From Oppiella nova (Eukaryota; Arthropoda; Arachnida; Sarcoptiformes; Oppiidae), in NCBI GenBank assembly GCA_905397405.1, contig CAJPVJ010000626.1, positions 1-22,163 on the forward strand: 22,163 nt of DNA. The letters are read 5' to 3'. The notes under the pieces are model-generated. The model was not told the origin of the DNA, ran no database searches, and saw nothing but the letters and a program-made list of their open reading frames with translations. The stretch's first letter is position 1, and each line of letters opens with the position of its first letter. The position numbers were made by a program, and so were the translations under genes. Positions 21,330-22,163 of the stretch are shown one piece after another.

Positions 21330-21743
21330 TGCGAGAGCGCAGGTGATGTAATGGTAATGCAGATGATATATAATGGAGAGAATATGACTCTATGTTTGAT
21401 CACAAATTGGAAAAATGTATATAATTTCGTGATAAGAGTCAACAAAACTAGACTATTACGTAAATATATATTGTAAATGCTTTTGTTTTAAAAATGTAAT
21501 GTTTTGAATCATCTCTAATAAACTAAACTCAAAATAATTACACATGAAAAAACAATTATTTTATATAAAAACTTTGTCTATTAATTTTAAAAGTTGTTTG
21601 TGTCAATTAAAAAATAAAAATAAAATCACATTTATTATAGACAGTAATTTATAGACAATTTTTATAATAACATTTGGTTTATGAATACAAAATACAAAAT
21701 GCTTTCAATCATTCATATTAATAAAGAAAAAGTAGATTTTTGA
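21330..21743 (+). repeat. Block A, copy 2
   Basis: A 414-bp copy of 14775-15201 with over 99% identity outside two small indels. It lacks the 11 bases CTGAGTATATA present in copy 1. The right flank after TTTTTGA is CGGCATATT, different from copy 1. Confidence 0.95.
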
Positions 21744-21837
21744 CGGCATATTATTATTATTAATATTTTTATGCAATCATAAATATACAGATATGAAAGG
21801 CACACATGAATGTATGAACTCATCTTTCTCTTCATCC
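21744..21837. other. Short unique spacer
   Basis: About 94 bp between A2 and the CT tract of E2, AT-rich, ending in the pyrimidine-rich CATCTTTCTCTTCATCC. Confidence 0.6.
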
Positions 21838-21864
21838 CTCTCTCTCTCTCTCTCTCTCTCTCTC
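21838..21864 (-). repeat. (CT)n microsatellite, 27 bp, left border of E2
   Basis: A pure CT run. Its right flank (block E) is shared with the tract at 19114; its left flank is not. Confidence 0.96.
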
Positions 21865-22035
21865 CTCATAAATAAATAATTTATTTTAACCCCATTTTTA
21901 AAAAATAATTTGTTTTAGTAATGTATTCAAATAACTAAAAATCCATCAAAACTTATTGTAAGAATAAATCGAATTCTCAATGGTTTTCATTACTATCAAA
22001 ATGTTTTACATATAAACACAATGAAAGTTAAATAA
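21865..22035 (+). repeat. Block E, copy 2
   Basis: A 171-bp copy of 19147-19317. It ends at GTTAAATAA, after which TATTATTATA replaces the CTAATAATATA seen after copy 1. Confidence 0.94.
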
Positions 22036-22163
22036 TATTATTATATAAATAAAAGTTTAATTCATAAGACATAACAATATTTCAAACAAATATTACGGTT
22101 AATATTGTGTAATTAACATTAAACCATAAATAACTAATACATAAAATGTAATATACTCTTAAC
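22036..22163. other. AT-rich end of window
   Basis: Unique AT-rich sequence after E2. Nothing is recognised. Confidence 0.6.

Noticed and set aside
19605-21743. A CRISPR array or classical satellite
   Set aside because: The repeated units are 116 to 427 bp with irregular periods and nested order. There are no short direct repeats with equal-length spacers.
1-22163. tRNA, rRNA or snRNA genes
   Set aside because: No convincing tRNA B-box (GGTTCRANNCC) or conserved rRNA or U6 words were seen when reading both strands by eye. A covariance-model scan (tRNAscan-SE, Infernal) would be decisive.

Overview
The window looks like non-coding nuclear DNA from an AT-rich eukaryote. By eye it is about three-quarters A+T. 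It has no gene-dense organisation, and no open frame longer than about 120 codons (the best one found is 121). It carries roughly 17 long (GA)n/(CT)n microsatellites, and GA/CT is the only dinucleotide repeat that grows long here. Together these suggest an invertebrate, perhaps an arthropod, but nothing in the window fixes the species. I recognise no protein-coding gene, tRNA, rRNA, snRNA, CRISPR array or autonomous transposon. The short open frames are what chance and microsatellite translation (Arg-Glu or Ser-Leu runs) would give. The region could be intergenic or inside a large intron.

Layout. Bases 1-14,740 are mostly single-copy AT-rich DNA with scattered GA/CT tracts. A few less AT-rich patches interrupt it, at about 2391-2555, 7880-8035, 9067-9310, 10540-10740, 11165-11300 and 13260-13440. 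There is also a short inverted repeat (block F, 2953-2986 and 3781-3814) whose two copies both abut GA/CT tracts. Block A starts at 14,743. Bases 15,202-19,113 are again unique, with the most GC-balanced patch at about 15,860-16,160.

Bases 19,114-22,035 are a dense mosaic of recent, nearly identical duplications, in the order E1, C1, B1, GA, C2, D1, D2, B2, GA, A2, E2. The partner of A2 lies 6.5 kb upstream, at 14,775-15,201. Five direct pairs (A to E) and one inverted pair (F) were found by reading. In each pair except D, one boundary falls exactly in a GA/CT tract, and the sequence on the far side of the tract is different. In D the tract is internal.

Interpretation. The simplest history for 19,605-21,328 is unequal exchange, or replication slippage, between two (GA)n tracts flanking a C-X-B unit. 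It gave L-(GA)-C-B-(GA)-C-X-B-(GA)-A, where the middle tract is recombinant. The two unit copies then differ by a 435-bp segment (X) bordered by TA on both sides. The A, E and F copies look like shorter copy events that also began in GA/CT tracts. Such purine/pyrimidine mirror repeats are known to form triplex DNA and stall replication. False duplication of two haplotypes by the assembler is a real alternative, because copy divergence (about 0.5-1.5% substitutions) is in the range of invertebrate heterozygosity.
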